This document shows, piece by piece, positions 52,640-61,438 of a DNA stretch of 64,000 nucleotides. Within the stretch, counting starts at the first letter, position 1; the number at the start of each line of letters is the position of its first letter. The notes below the pieces were generated by a model. It was not told where the DNA came from. It saw only the letters and a program-made list of their open reading frames with translations, and searched no databases. Where the stretch lies: NCBI RefSeq assembly GCF_026340975.1, contig NZ_JAPEOS010000002.1, positions 2,105,001 through 2,169,000 on the forward strand, written 5' to 3'. A program made the position numbers and the translations under genes. This stretch comes from Streptomyces sp. NBC_01214 (lineage in GTDB: Bacteria; Actinomycetota; Actinomycetes; Streptomycetales; Streptomycetaceae).

Positions 52640-54223
52640 TCACTGCTCGCGCAGCGGCACCGACACGTAGCTGGGATCGGTGCGCGGCGAGGAGAAGGTC
52701 AGCTGCGCGCCGATGGGGTTGTGCTCGATGTAGAGCGGGTCGACGGTGTCGATGACGAGGGCCAGCCGGTGGCCGGCCGGAACGTCGTAGGCGGTGGAGA
52801 ACAGCTCCAGGTCCACGCCGAAGGCCCGGCCGGGAGCCTTTCCGTGGAAGGTGTACGGGGCATTGCTGACGAGCTTGCCGATGCCGAGCGGGCCCACGTC
52901 GTAGAGGTACGCCACGAAGGTGCCGTCGCCCTTGGTGGGGGTGACGGTGGTGTGCAGCTTCACGGTGCCGCGGATCCGGCGCGCCCCGTCGTAGCGCTGC
53001 GACTGCCAGACGGCCGCGAAGGCCCGGGGGAGCAGCGGGACGGAGGCGATCGGGGGCGCCTTCACGAACTGGTCGAGGGCGCTGGACAGGAGGAGGATGC
53101 CGCCGTTGGCGCCGGAGTCGACGTTGGCGAAGAGGTGCTCGCTGTCGGAGAGCGCCAGCTTCTCGGTGCCCCCGGAGCCGACCGACTTCCAGTCGGCGTA
53201 GCCCTCGTACCCGTCGTCGCTACGGGACTTGATCTGTACCGGGGCTTCGGTGTCGATGCCGTTGCGCTCGCCCTTGAGGTAGCGGTCGAACCAGCGGTGC
53301 GCGTTGGTCCAGGTGTCGTTGGGCAACCCCAGCAGGCCGGTGCCCTCGGCGGTGGCGTGGTCCCCGGGCCGGAACTCCAGGCGTTTGGGGCCGGTCAGCC
53401 GCTCGTAGAACTTCGCGTACTGGTTGGGCGGGAAGATGGTGTCGCCCCAGGCGTTGCCGAGCATGATCGCGGCGCCGTTGGCGTTGATCCGGTCCACCTG
53501 CTCGGAGGCCGAACGCTTCTTGCCCCACTCGATCATCTGCTGCTCCTGGTCCAGCCGGGAGCCGAGGAAGTTGCCGAGGAGCGTCGTGAGTTCGGGTCCG
53601 GGTCGGCCGGTGAGGTATCCGGCGGCGCCGAGCATGCCGGCGGCCTGGAGGTGCTGGGTGCGGCCGGAGTAGATGGAGTCGATGAGGTCGGCCCAGCCGC
53701 TCATCGCGACCACGGCCTTGATGCGCGGGTCGTGCGCGGAGGCCAGCAGGGTGATGCCGGCGGCGTACGAGACCCCGCCGAGGCCGATGCGGTCCGCGTC
53801 GGCGGGGGAGTTGGCGAGGGCCCAGTCGATGACGGCGCTGACGTCGGCGATGTCCGGCGGGCCGGCCACCTCGATGCTGCCGCCGGAGAGCCAGAAGCCG
53901 CGGGAGGTGTAACTGACCACGACGTAACCGGAGTCGGCGAGCTTCTTGGCCTGGGCGATGTATTCGACCTGCGGCAGGCCCCAGCTGGTGGGGAACACGA
54001 TCAGCGGGTAGGTCCGGCCGCTCGAGGCCCCGGCCGGGGTGAAGACGTTGCCCTTGAGGGTGATTCCGCCGGAGCCGGGGATGTCGTGGAAGCGGATCTG
54101 CGAGGATGCGTCGGCGCCGGCCGCCGCGGTGGTGGGAGCCGCCTGGGCCTGGTGGGGCCCCAGGCCCAGGGCGGCTACGGCCAGCAGGGTCGCTACGGCC
54201 GCGGCGGTGGTGGTGCGTCGCAT
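52640..54223 (-). CDS. Secreted S15/CocE-type alpha/beta hydrolase
   Basis: A 527-residue exported hydrolase. The signal peptide is TTAAAVATLLAVAALGLGPH with cleavage near AQAAP. The alpha/beta-hydrolase core has YPLIVFPTSWGLPQVEYIAQ, the nucleophile elbow GLGGVSYAAG with Ser, and a PGDHATAEG segment with a likely catalytic His. The C-terminal X-Pro dipeptidase C-like jelly roll has GTVKLHTTVTPTKGDGTFVA and AGHRLALVIDTVDPLY. The family includes Xaa-Pro dipeptidyl-peptidases and cocaine esterase-like acylases. The start is the ATG at 54223, with GAGGAGCGAGAG before; 11 further codons upstream are open. Its promoter region carries GTTACC repeats. Confidence 0.85.
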   Translation of the reverse strand: MRRTTTAAAVATLLAVAALGLGPHQAQAAPTTAAAGADASSQIRFHDIPGSGGITLKGNVFTPAGASSGRTYPLIVFPTSWGLPQVEYIAQAKKLADSGYVVVSYTSRGFWLSGGSIEVAGPPDIADVSAVIDWALANSPADADRIGLGGVSYAAGITLLASAHDPRIKAVVAMSGWADLIDSIYSGRTQHLQAAGMLGAAGYLTGRPGPELTTLLGNFLGSRLDQEQQMIEWGKKRSASEQVDRINANGAAIMLGNAWGDTIFPPNQYAKFYERLTGPKRLEFRPGDHATAEGTGLLGLPNDTWTNAHRWFDRYLKGERNGIDTEAPVQIKSRSDDGYEGYADWKSVGSGGTEKLALSDSEHLFANVDSGANGGILLLSSALDQFVKAPPIASVPLLPRAFAAVWQSQRYDGARRIRGTVKLHTTVTPTKGDGTFVAYLYDVGPLGIGKLVSNAPYTFHGKAPGRAFGVDLELFSTAYDVPAGHRLALVIDTVDPLYIEHNPIGAQLTFSSPRTDPSYVSVPLREQ

Positions 54224-54266
54224 CTCTCGCTCCTCGCGCGTGCGCCGGGTTGTCAAAGTGACCCGA

Positions 54267-54321
54267 CGGTAACGGGAGCGTGTTACCGAAAGTAACCCAT
54301 GGGTAAGTTACGTGCCGGTAA
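54267..54321. promoter_or_regulatory. Cluster of GGTAAC/GTTACC inverted repeats
   Basis: CGGTAAC (54267-54273) and GTTACCG (54282-54288) form a 7-bp inverted repeat. GTAACCC, an ACCCATGGGT palindrome, GTTAC and CGGTAACG follow up to about 54321. Five or more copies of the same half-site within 55 bases upstream of the secreted hydrolase point to a regulator-binding cluster. Confidence 0.65.
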
Positions 54322-54374
54322 CGATTGGTCAGTGGTGGCGGACCGGCTGCGGAGGGTCAGCTACGGTCCGGCCG

Positions 54375-55568
54375 TCAGCCGTTCTGCGGGGCGCCGGACA
54401 GGGCGCTCTTGGCCTTCCACTCGTCCCAGGAGAGGTTCCACTCGCCGTAGCCGTTGCCGATCGGCGCCTGGCCCTTCGAGCCCTCGCCGACCACCTCGAA
54501 GAGGTCGCCGACCTGGGACTGCCCGAAGAACTCCTTGGCGTCGGCGTCGCTCATGCCCACGCAGCCGGAGCTGCTGTTGGTGCGGCCGAAGTTGCCCTCG
54601 TTCCACGGGGCGGCGTGCGCGTACATGCCCGACCAGGTCAGCCGCATCGAGTAATCGACCATCTTGTCGTAGGCGTTGTCCAGGCCCACCGTCTGGGAGT
54701 CCATCCGGATGGTGCCCTCCTTGGTCATGATCACCATCTTCCCGGACCAGGAGGCCTTCTTGCCGCCGGGAGTGCCGGCCGAGATCGGGATCGTCCTGAG
54801 CGCCTGACCGTCCTGGGTGACCGACATCTTCTTGGTGTCGAGGCTGACCTGGATCCGGCGGTCCTTGCCGATCTTGAACTCGGTGTTGTAGTCGCGGGCG
54901 AACAGCCCGCCGCCCTTGCCGGAGTCCACGCCGTTCAGGTGCATGTCGACCTTCACGTCCGTGCCGGACTTCCAGTAGTCCTTGGGCCGCCAGTCGACGC
55001 GGTCCTTGCCGTCGTGGTCCTTCATCCAGCCCCAGGAACCCTCGGTGTTGTCCGAGGTGGTGACCTTGAGCTGCTTCTCCACGTCGGCCTTGTTCGTCAC
55101 CGGGTTGTCGAAGACGAGGGACACCGGCATCGCCACGCCCACGGTGCCGCCCTTGGAGATGTTGATCGAGACCTTGTTCACCTTGTCGGCGGGGCCGGTC
55201 TTGAACTGCGTGGTGGCGCTCTGGCTGTCGGTGTTCTGCGCCTCGACCTTGTACTCCGCACCGGGCGGGGCATTGCGCTCCGAGGTCCAGGTCTTCCCGT
55301 CGTCGGAGATCTTCCCCGGCAGCTCCGCGCCCTTGGCGTCGGTCACCTTCACCTGGGCCAACTTGCCCTCGGCGACGGTCACCGTCACCGGCTGGCCCGC
55401 CTTGACCTGGTCGCCGGTGAGGTTCACCGAGACCGCCATGGCCGTCTTCGGCTTCAGCTCGGTCTTGCCCTTGTCGTCGCCGCCACCGTCGCTCCCGCCC
55501 GAACAGGCGGTGAGCGAGGCGGCCAGAAGTGCGGTGCCCGCCATGGCGGTGCGGCGTATACGGCTCAA
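54375..55568 (-). CDS. L,D-transpeptidase lipoprotein (Ig-like plus YkuD domains)
   Basis: A 397-residue exported lipoprotein. A TTG start at 55568 (AAGGG 7 bases before) gives a signal peptide with lipobox LTAC (Cys22). A Gly/Asp linker is followed by an Ig-like region (residues about 40-130, TAMAVSVNLTGDQVKAGQPV), a second one with YWKSGTDVKVDMHLNGVD, and the YkuD catalytic domain with IQVSLDTKKMSVTQDG, HAAPWNEGNFGRTNSSSGCV. His and Cys of the active site are present. It crosslinks peptidoglycan 3-3. It matches actinobacterial Ldt enzymes in size and order. Confidence 0.92.
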   Translation of the reverse strand: MSRIRRTAMAGTALLAASLTACSGGSDGGGDDKGKTELKPKTAMAVSVNLTGDQVKAGQPVTVTVAEGKLAQVKVTDAKGAELPGKISDDGKTWTSERNAPPGAEYKVEAQNTDSQSATTQFKTGPADKVNKVSINISKGGTVGVAMPVSLVFDNPVTNKADVEKQLKVTTSDNTEGSWGWMKDHDGKDRVDWRPKDYWKSGTDVKVDMHLNGVDSGKGGGLFARDYNTEFKIGKDRRIQVSLDTKKMSVTQDGQALRTIPISAGTPGGKKASWSGKMVIMTKEGTIRMDSQTVGLDNAYDKMVDYSMRLTWSGMYAHAAPWNEGNFGRTNSSSGCVGMSDADAKEFFGQSQVGDLFEVVGEGSKGQAPIGNGYGEWNLSWDEWKAKSALSGAPQNG

Positions 55569-55791
55569 CGAAGGGCCCTTCGAGTGGTGGTGGCGATGAA
55601 CGTTTCGCAAAAGGAGATGCCAACGAGGCGACTTTAGGTTCCGCATTCGGCAGAAAAGCTCGCGCTCTCGCTTGTGACGTCGACCGCAGCGAAACGGTCA
55701 TCATCCGGTCACAAACGCCGCGCAGTTCGGTCACGGTCGGCTGTGAGAGTCCTGTGAGAGACCGTCAGGACGAACAGGAAGGCTGTCGGCC

Positions 55792-56961
55792 GTGTGTGCA
55801 CTGCTCGTGAACCCCGCCCAGCAGGACCATGACCAGGACGGGCAGCTCCGGGTGCGCGCCCTGTCCGTCACCGAATACCAGACCTTCCTCCACTGGAACG
55901 GAGGTGCGAGCTTTCTCCAGTACCCCTCCTGGGCGCGGGTAAAGGACCTCTGGCGCTCGGAAAGGGTCGGATGGCACTATCCGGACGGAGAGATTCAGGG
56001 AGCCGGACTCGTTCTCTACCGGCAATTCCCCGGGACGCGAAAATACTTCGCCTATCTCCCGGAAGGGCCCGTCGTCGACTGGTCCGATCCGCACCTCGAC
56101 CGCTGGCTGAACCCGCTCCTGCGCCACCTGCGCGCCTCCGGCGCCTTCGCCGTCCGCATCGGTCCCACCCCCGTCTACCGCCGCTGGGACGCGGCCACCG
56201 CCAAGGCCGCGACCGGGCCCGGACGGCAGATCTCCGACGTGCTCGCCACCGAAGTCGACCCGGTGGGCGCCGCCCTCGCCGACCGGCTGCGCACCCGCGG
56301 CTGGAAGCGGTGCGGCGGCGAGGACGACGGCGACGCCCAGCCCCGCCACGTCTTCCGCGTGCCGCTGGCCGGCCGCACCCTCGACGAGGTGTGGTCGGGT
56401 CTCAACCAGGAATGGCGGCGCAACGTGCGCAAGGCCACGAAGGCCGGCGTGGAGACGGTCATCGGCACCTACGCCGACCTCCCCGAGTTCTACCGGCTGC
56501 TGCGCATCACCGAGGAGCGCGACGGCTTCCGCCTCGGCCGCTCCCTCGCGTACTACGAGCAGCAGTACCGGGTCCTGAACGAGGAACAGCCCGGCCGCAT
56601 GCGGCTCTACCTGGGCGTCCACCGGGGGGAGATCCTCGCCGCCCACACGATGATCACCGCCGGGAACCGGGTCTGGTACCAGACGGGCGCCTCCGCCGAC
56701 CACCGCCGCGAGGTACGGCCCAGCAACGCCCTACAGTGGCGCATGATGTGTGACGCGCACGCCCTCGGGGCGGAGGAATACGACATGCGCGGGGTACCCT
56801 CCACCCTCGACCCCGACGAACGCTCTTTCGGACTGCTGCGCTGGAAGCTCGGCACCGGCGGACAGGTCGTCGAGACGCTCGGAGAGTGGGAGATACCGAT
56901 GGACGGAGTCGCCAACGCGGCGCTCTACAAGGCGTTCCAGGCCTACCTGGCCCGCCGGTGA
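55792..56961 (+). CDS. FemX-like peptidoglycan bridge aminoacyltransferase
   Basis: A 389-residue FemABX-family protein with two GNAT-like halves: GASFLQYPSWARVKDLWRSE and YFAYLPEGPVVDW in the first, VWSGLNQEWRRNVRKATKAG and HTMITAGNRVWYQTGASADH, then SNALQWRMMCDAHALGAEEY in the second. In Streptomyces FemX adds the first Gly of the interpeptide bridge to lipid II using Gly-tRNA. GTG at 55792 is used; GTG at 55807 is an alternative. Its stop overlaps the MurJ-like start (GTGA), so substrate loading and flipping are coupled. Confidence 0.88.
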   Translation: MCALLVNPAQQDHDQDGQLRVRALSVTEYQTFLHWNGGASFLQYPSWARVKDLWRSERVGWHYPDGEIQGAGLVLYRQFPGTRKYFAYLPEGPVVDWSDPHLDRWLNPLLRHLRASGAFAVRIGPTPVYRRWDAATAKAATGPGRQISDVLATEVDPVGAALADRLRTRGWKRCGGEDDGDAQPRHVFRVPLAGRTLDEVWSGLNQEWRRNVRKATKAGVETVIGTYADLPEFYRLLRITEERDGFRLGRSLAYYEQQYRVLNEEQPGRMRLYLGVHRGEILAAHTMITAGNRVWYQTGASADHRREVRPSNALQWRMMCDAHALGAEEYDMRGVPSTLDPDERSFGLLRWKLGTGGQVVETLGEWEIPMDGVANAALYKAFQAYLARR

Positions 56962-58667
56962 CGGCCACCGACACCGAGAGCGGCACCCACACCGGCACCG
57001 ACACCCGAGGGGCCGTCGCCCCCGGAGCCGCAGACGCGCCGTCCGGGAAGACCTCGGTGCTGCGCAGCGGCGCGCTCATGGCCGCCGGTTCGATCGTCTC
57101 CCGCGCCACCGGCTTCATCCGCTCCGCCGTCGTCGTCGCGGCGCTGGGCACCGGACTCCTCGGCGACGGCTACGCCGTCGCCAACACGGTCCCGAACATC
57201 ATCTACATCCTGCTCATCGGAGGCGCGCTCAACGCCGTCTTCGTACCCGAGCTGGTCCGGGCCGCCAAGGAGCACGCGGACGGCGGAACCGCCTACACCG
57301 ACCGGCTGCTCACCGCCTGCACCGTCGCCCTCGTGGCGCTCACCACCGTCGCGGTCCTCGCCGCCCCGCTGTTCGTCTCGGTGTACACCGACTACGACGG
57401 CGCCCAGGCGAGCACCACCGTGGCCCTGGCCCGCTACTGCCTGCCGCAGATCCTCTTCTACGGACTCTTCACCCTGCTCGGTCAGGCGCTGAACGCCCGC
57501 GGCCGGTTCGGCGCGATGATGTGGACCCCGGTCCTCAACAACCTCGTCGTCATCGGCGTCTTCGGGCTCTTCCTCTACGTCTCCCACGATGCGGCGGACG
57601 GCCTCACCGCCGCCGAGACCCGGCTCCTGGGCCTCGGCACCACCCTCGGCATCGTCGTCCAGGCCCTCGCCCTCGTCCCCTCGCTGCGCTCCGCCCGCTT
57701 CCGCTGGCGCCCGCGCTTCGACTGGCGCGGCAGCGGCCTCGGTCGCCCGCTGCGCAACGCGGGCTGGCTGGTCATGCTCGTCCTCACCAACCAGATCGCC
57801 TACTGGGTCGTCACCCGGCTCTCCACCACCACCGGACAGCACGCCGTGGACGCCGGACTCGCGGGCGGTGCCGGCTACACCGCCTACAGCAACGCCTACC
57901 AGCTGTGGATCGTCCCCCAGGGCATCATCACCGTCTCCCTCGTGACCGCCCTGATGCCACGGATGAGCGAGGCCGCCACCGAGGGCGACCTCGGCGCCGT
58001 GCGCCGCGACATCTCCTACGCCCTGCGCTCCAGCGCCGCCCTCGTCGTGCCCGCCGCCGCGCTCTTCGCCGCCCTCGCCCCCTGGGTGATGGGCAGCGTC
58101 TTCGAGTACGGCCGCACCGGCGCCGCCGACATCGAAGTCATGGCGGGCATCCTCATCGCCTTCGCGCCCGGCCTGATCGCCTACTCCGCGCAGTACGTCC
58201 TCTCGCGCGGCTTCTACGCCCTGTCCGACACCCGGACCCCCTTCTTCCTCAACCTGGTCATCGCCGCGCTCACCGCCGGACTGTCCGTCGCCGCCTACTT
58301 CCTGCTGTCCCCGCGCTGGGCCGTCACCGGCATGGCCGCGGCCTCCTCCGTCGCCTTCCTCGCGGGCGCCGCCGTCACCGCCCACACCCTCGCCCGCCGA
58401 CTCGGCCCGCGCGCGGGCACCCGTACGGAGCGGCGCGCGACCGCCGTACGGACCCACCTGCGGCTGCTCGTCGCCTGCGCACCGGCGGCCGCCGTCGGGT
58501 ACGCGGCCGCCCGCGCCGCCGAGGGGTTCGGCAACCTCGCCGCGCTCGGGTCGGGAACCGTCGCCCTGGCCCTCGTCGTCGTCATCCTCGCCGGGCCGCT
58601 GCGCCTGACGGAGATCACCGACATGCTGAACTCCCTGTGGCGCAGGATCGGCCGCTCGGGGGTGTAA
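56958..58667 (+). CDS. murJ: MurJ/MviN-type lipid II flippase
   Basis: A 569-residue membrane protein of the MOP superfamily with about 14 helices. The N-terminal 35 residues are a polar Thr/Gly-rich tail, then SGALMAAGSIVSRATGFIRS, VANTVPNIIYILLIGGALNA, LFGQALNARGRFGAMMWTPV-like segment, GIVVQALALVPSLRSARFRW and FYALSDTRTPFFLNLVIAAL. MurJ flips lipid II across the membrane. Streptomyces carry several MurJ-like genes, so this need not be the essential one. It is coupled to the femX-like gene. Confidence 0.88.
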   Translation: MTATDTESGTHTGTDTRGAVAPGAADAPSGKTSVLRSGALMAAGSIVSRATGFIRSAVVVAALGTGLLGDGYAVANTVPNIIYILLIGGALNAVFVPELVRAAKEHADGGTAYTDRLLTACTVALVALTTVAVLAAPLFVSVYTDYDGAQASTTVALARYCLPQILFYGLFTLLGQALNARGRFGAMMWTPVLNNLVVIGVFGLFLYVSHDAADGLTAAETRLLGLGTTLGIVVQALALVPSLRSARFRWRPRFDWRGSGLGRPLRNAGWLVMLVLTNQIAYWVVTRLSTTTGQHAVDAGLAGGAGYTAYSNAYQLWIVPQGIITVSLVTALMPRMSEAATEGDLGAVRRDISYALRSSAALVVPAAALFAALAPWVMGSVFEYGRTGAADIEVMAGILIAFAPGLIAYSAQYVLSRGFYALSDTRTPFFLNLVIAALTAGLSVAAYFLLSPRWAVTGMAAASSVAFLAGAAVTAHTLARRLGPRAGTRTERRATAVRTHLRLLVACAPAAAVGYAAARAAEGFGNLAALGSGTVALALVVVILAGPLRLTEITDMLNSLWRRIGRSGV

Positions 58668-58697
58668 GCCCCGCAACGCCTTTGGGATACTGACCGG

Positions 58698-59381
58698 ATG
58701 CCACGCGTACTGCTGATCGAGGACGACCCTTCCATCCGCGAGGGGGTCGGCCTCGGCCTGCGCCGCCGGGGCCACGACGTGCGTTCCGCCGAGACCGGCG
58801 AGGAAGGGTTGGCGCTGATGGGCGGCTTCCGCCCCGAGCTCGTCCTGCTCGACCTGATGCTGCCGGGGATCAACGGCGTCCAGGTCTGCCGCCGCATCCG
58901 CGAGACCAGCCAGGTGCCGATCATCATGCTCACCGCCCGCGGTGACGACTTCGACGTCGTCGTCGGCCTGGAGGCCGGCGCCGACGACTACATCGTCAAA
59001 CCCGCCCGCACCGAGGTGATCGAGGCCCGCATCAAGGCCGTCCTGCGCCGGCTCAGCGACCCCGTGGGCACGCGCTCCGGGGTCGAGCGCCACGGTGAGC
59101 TGACCATCGACCGCGCCGGGCTGAGCGTCGCCAAGAACGGCGAGCGCGTGCCCCTCGCCCCCAGCGAGATCAAGCTCCTGCTGCACCTGTCGGCCTCGCC
59201 CGAGCAGGTCTTCTCCCGCCAGCAACTCCTCGAATACGTCTGGGACCACAGCTACCACGCCGACGCCCGGCTCGTGGACGCCTGCGTGCGCCGGCTGCGC
59301 ACCAAGGTCGAGGACCCCGACGCGAGCCCCCGCTACATACAGACCGTGCGCGGCTTCGGCTACCGCTTCGGTCCCCTGTAG
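58698..59381 (+). CDS. OmpR/PhoB-family response regulator
   Basis: A 227-residue response regulator. The receiver has LLIEDDPSIREGVG, Asp52 (LVLLDLMLPGING), a Thr in MLTARGDDFD and Lys in YIVKPAR. The winged helix at the C-terminus has PLAPSEIKLLLHLSASPEQV and YIQTVRGFGYRF. Six bases before the kinase gene, in a regulator-kinase-lipoprotein operon like cse or afsQ loci in Streptomyces. It may control cell-envelope genes, by context with murJ and femX. Confidence 0.93.
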   Translation: MPRVLLIEDDPSIREGVGLGLRRRGHDVRSAETGEEGLALMGGFRPELVLLDLMLPGINGVQVCRRIRETSQVPIIMLTARGDDFDVVVGLEAGADDYIVKPARTEVIEARIKAVLRRLSDPVGTRSGVERHGELTIDRAGLSVAKNGERVPLAPSEIKLLLHLSASPEQVFSRQQLLEYVWDHSYHADARLVDACVRRLRTKVEDPDASPRYIQTVRGFGYRFGPL

Positions 59382-59387
59382 GCGACC

Positions 59388-60833
59388 GTGAGACGCATCG
59401 CGCCGCTGGGCCTGCGCACCCGACTGATCGCGGCCTTCCTGCTGGTCGCCGCGATCAGCGCGGTGACCACCGCCGCCCTCACCTACCAGCAGGCGCGCAA
59501 CGCGATCCTCAAGCAGACCCAGGACACCGCGGTCAGCACCCTGCGGGACCAGGTCGAGCAGCAGGAGTTCCGACTTCCGCTGGACCAGCAGGAGCTCCAG
59601 CGCATCGTCATCGAACTCGGCAAGCGCGGCAAACCGCACCCGTGGATCATCTTCGGCGAGTACGGCAGCGTGCGGGTCTCCACCAACCCCGGCACGCCGA
59701 CCTCCAGCGTGATCACCGACAACCTGCGGGAGAAGGTCCGCCGCCACGACTACACCGCCTTCCAGCGGGTCGAGGACGCGCGCGGCAACCCGTGGCTCAC
59801 CATCGGCGTCCCCGCCCTCTTCGAGCACAACGGCTTCACCGAATCCACCGGAGCCGTCTTCTACGCCAGCGTCCCGCTCTCCACCGAGAAGCAGACCGTG
59901 GAGGCCATGGTCGACGCCGCCAAGCAGGGCGCCGTCCCGGGCCTGGCCATCGCCATCGTGCCCGCGCTGCTGGCCGCCCGCAGCGTGCTGCGGCCGGTCC
60001 GCGACATGCGCCGGGCCGCCCAGCACCTCGGCCGCGGCCGCCTCGACACCCGGATCGAGGTCCGGGGCGCCGACGAGCTCGCCGGACTCGCCCGCACCTT
60101 CAACGAGACCGCACGCGCCCTGGAACAGTCCGTGCGCGAGCTCCAGGACGCGGAGGTCCGTGCCCGCCGCTTCGCCTCCGACGTGTCCCACGAACTGCGC
60201 ACCCCCCTCGCAGGGATGCTCGCCGTCACCGAGGTCCTCGACGAGGACGCCGAACGCCTCGACGCCGACACCGCCAAGGCCCTGCGCCTGGTCAGCACCG
60301 AGACGGGCAAGCTCGCCGTCCTCGTCGAGGACCTGATGGAGATCTCCCGCTTCGACGCCCGGGCGGCCGAGCTCAACCTCGACGACGTGGACATCGCCGA
60401 AGCCGTCCGCAAGACCCTGGAACGCCGCCACTGGGTCGACGACCGCATCGTCGCCGAGCTGCCGGACCGGGTGCGCGCCCGGCTCGACCCGCGCCGCTTC
60501 GACGTCGTCCTCGCCAACCTCGTCGGCAACGCCCTGCGGCACGGCAGCGCCCCCGTACGCATCACCGTACGGACCGCACCGGGCGAGGAAGGCGAACGGC
60601 TGCTGATCGACGTCGCGGACAGCGGGCCCGGCATCGCTCCCGAGGTGCTGCCGCACATCTTCGACCGCTTCTTCAAGGCCGACGCGGCCAGGACCCGTTC
60701 CGCCGGCAGCGGTCTCGGCCTCGCCATCACCCTGGAGAACGTCCGCCTGCACGGCGGAACCCTGCGCGCGGCCAACGGGCCCTCCGGGGGAGCGGTCTTC
60801 ACCCTCGACATGCCGCTGGAGGCCCGCGGATGA
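59388..60833 (+). CDS. Sensor histidine kinase with extracytoplasmic domain and HAMP
   Basis: A 481-residue kinase. Helix 1 is LIAAFLLVAAISAVTTAAL (13-31), an extracytoplasmic domain spans 32-182, helix 2 is VPGLAIAIVPALLAA (183-197), and a HAMP linker runs from about 200 to 250. The H-box ASDVSHELRTPLAGMLAV contains His268, and the ATPase part has ANLVGNALRHG, DVADSGPGIAPEV, FDRFFKADAAR and GSGLGLAI. GTG start at 59388. It overlaps the lipoprotein gene (ATGA). Confidence 0.93.
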   Translation: MRRIAPLGLRTRLIAAFLLVAAISAVTTAALTYQQARNAILKQTQDTAVSTLRDQVEQQEFRLPLDQQELQRIVIELGKRGKPHPWIIFGEYGSVRVSTNPGTPTSSVITDNLREKVRRHDYTAFQRVEDARGNPWLTIGVPALFEHNGFTESTGAVFYASVPLSTEKQTVEAMVDAAKQGAVPGLAIAIVPALLAARSVLRPVRDMRRAAQHLGRGRLDTRIEVRGADELAGLARTFNETARALEQSVRELQDAEVRARRFASDVSHELRTPLAGMLAVTEVLDEDAERLDADTAKALRLVSTETGKLAVLVEDLMEISRFDARAAELNLDDVDIAEAVRKTLERRHWVDDRIVAELPDRVRARLDPRRFDVVLANLVGNALRHGSAPVRITVRTAPGEEGERLLIDVADSGPGIAPEVLPHIFDRFFKADAARTRSAGSGLGLAITLENVRLHGGTLRAANGPSGGAVFTLDMPLEARG

Positions 60834-61369
60834 CGGGGCGCAAGGCGAGGACGAGGTCCCGGGCGGCCGCGGCCACGGCGGCGCTGGTGAGCTGTGCGCT
60901 ACTGCTCACCGGATGCGGGATCAAACGCACCGGGGTGATCGACAGCGGCCACGCCGCCACCATCAAGGTCGCCGACGGCAAGAACAACACCTACCTCTAC
61001 TTCCTCTCCAAGGAGGGCGACCGGCTCGTCCCGGCCCCGTTCAGCCTGGCGCTGGACTCCGACCTCAATCCCGTGGTGCTGCTGCGCCTGCTGATGGACG
61101 GCCCACGCGGCCGGGCCGGCGAGGCCGGGCTCACCACGGGACTGCCCCGGCTGCCCGCCGGTCAGACGGAGCAGCTCGCGGTAAGCCCGCACTCGGACGA
61201 GGGGATGACGGTCTGGGTGCCGTTCGCCGTCGGCAACCTGTCGGCACTGGCCCGCATGCAGCTCGTGTGCACCATCGGCATCTCCGCCAAGAAGGACACC
61301 CTCAGCCCCGTCACCCTGAAGGGCACCGACACCACCCTCGCCCCGGCCGAATGTGATCTGAAGCGCTGA
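60830..61369 (+). CDS. GerMN-like lipoprotein, partner of the two-component system
   Basis: A 179-residue lipoprotein: signal TAALVSCALLLTGC with Cys29. The mature part has NNTYLYFLSKEGDRLVPAPF and LRLLMDGPRGRAGEAGLTTG, then VPFAVGNLSALARMQLVCTI, the layout of a GerMN/sporulation domain as in LpqB. By analogy with CseA it could sit on the outer face of the membrane and modulate the kinase; this is inference. It is the last gene of the operon, followed by a hairpin. Confidence 0.85.
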   Translation: MTGRKARTRSRAAAATAALVSCALLLTGCGIKRTGVIDSGHAATIKVADGKNNTYLYFLSKEGDRLVPAPFSLALDSDLNPVVLLRLLMDGPRGRAGEAGLTTGLPRLPAGQTEQLAVSPHSDEGMTVWVPFAVGNLSALARMQLVCTIGISAKKDTLSPVTLKGTDTTLAPAECDLKR

Positions 61370-61386
61370 CGGGCGCAGCGTCCACT

Positions 61387-61416
61387 GGCCCTGACCGCGA
61401 CCTTGCGGTCAGGGCC
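61387..61416 (+). terminator. Terminator of the two-component operon
   Basis: A perfect 12-bp stem (61387-61398 with 61405-61416, 6-base loop), 17 bases past the lipoprotein stop and 23 bases before the P450 start. Confidence 0.8.
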
Positions 61417-61438
61417 GCGCACCCGTCACGGTGGCCCC

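Noticed and set aside
56943..60752. 1269-residue minus-strand open frame opposite murJ and the two-component genes
   Set aside because: Shadow of third-codon-position GC in the plus-strand genes; the product is a Gly/Asp/Glu-rich sequence with no family features.
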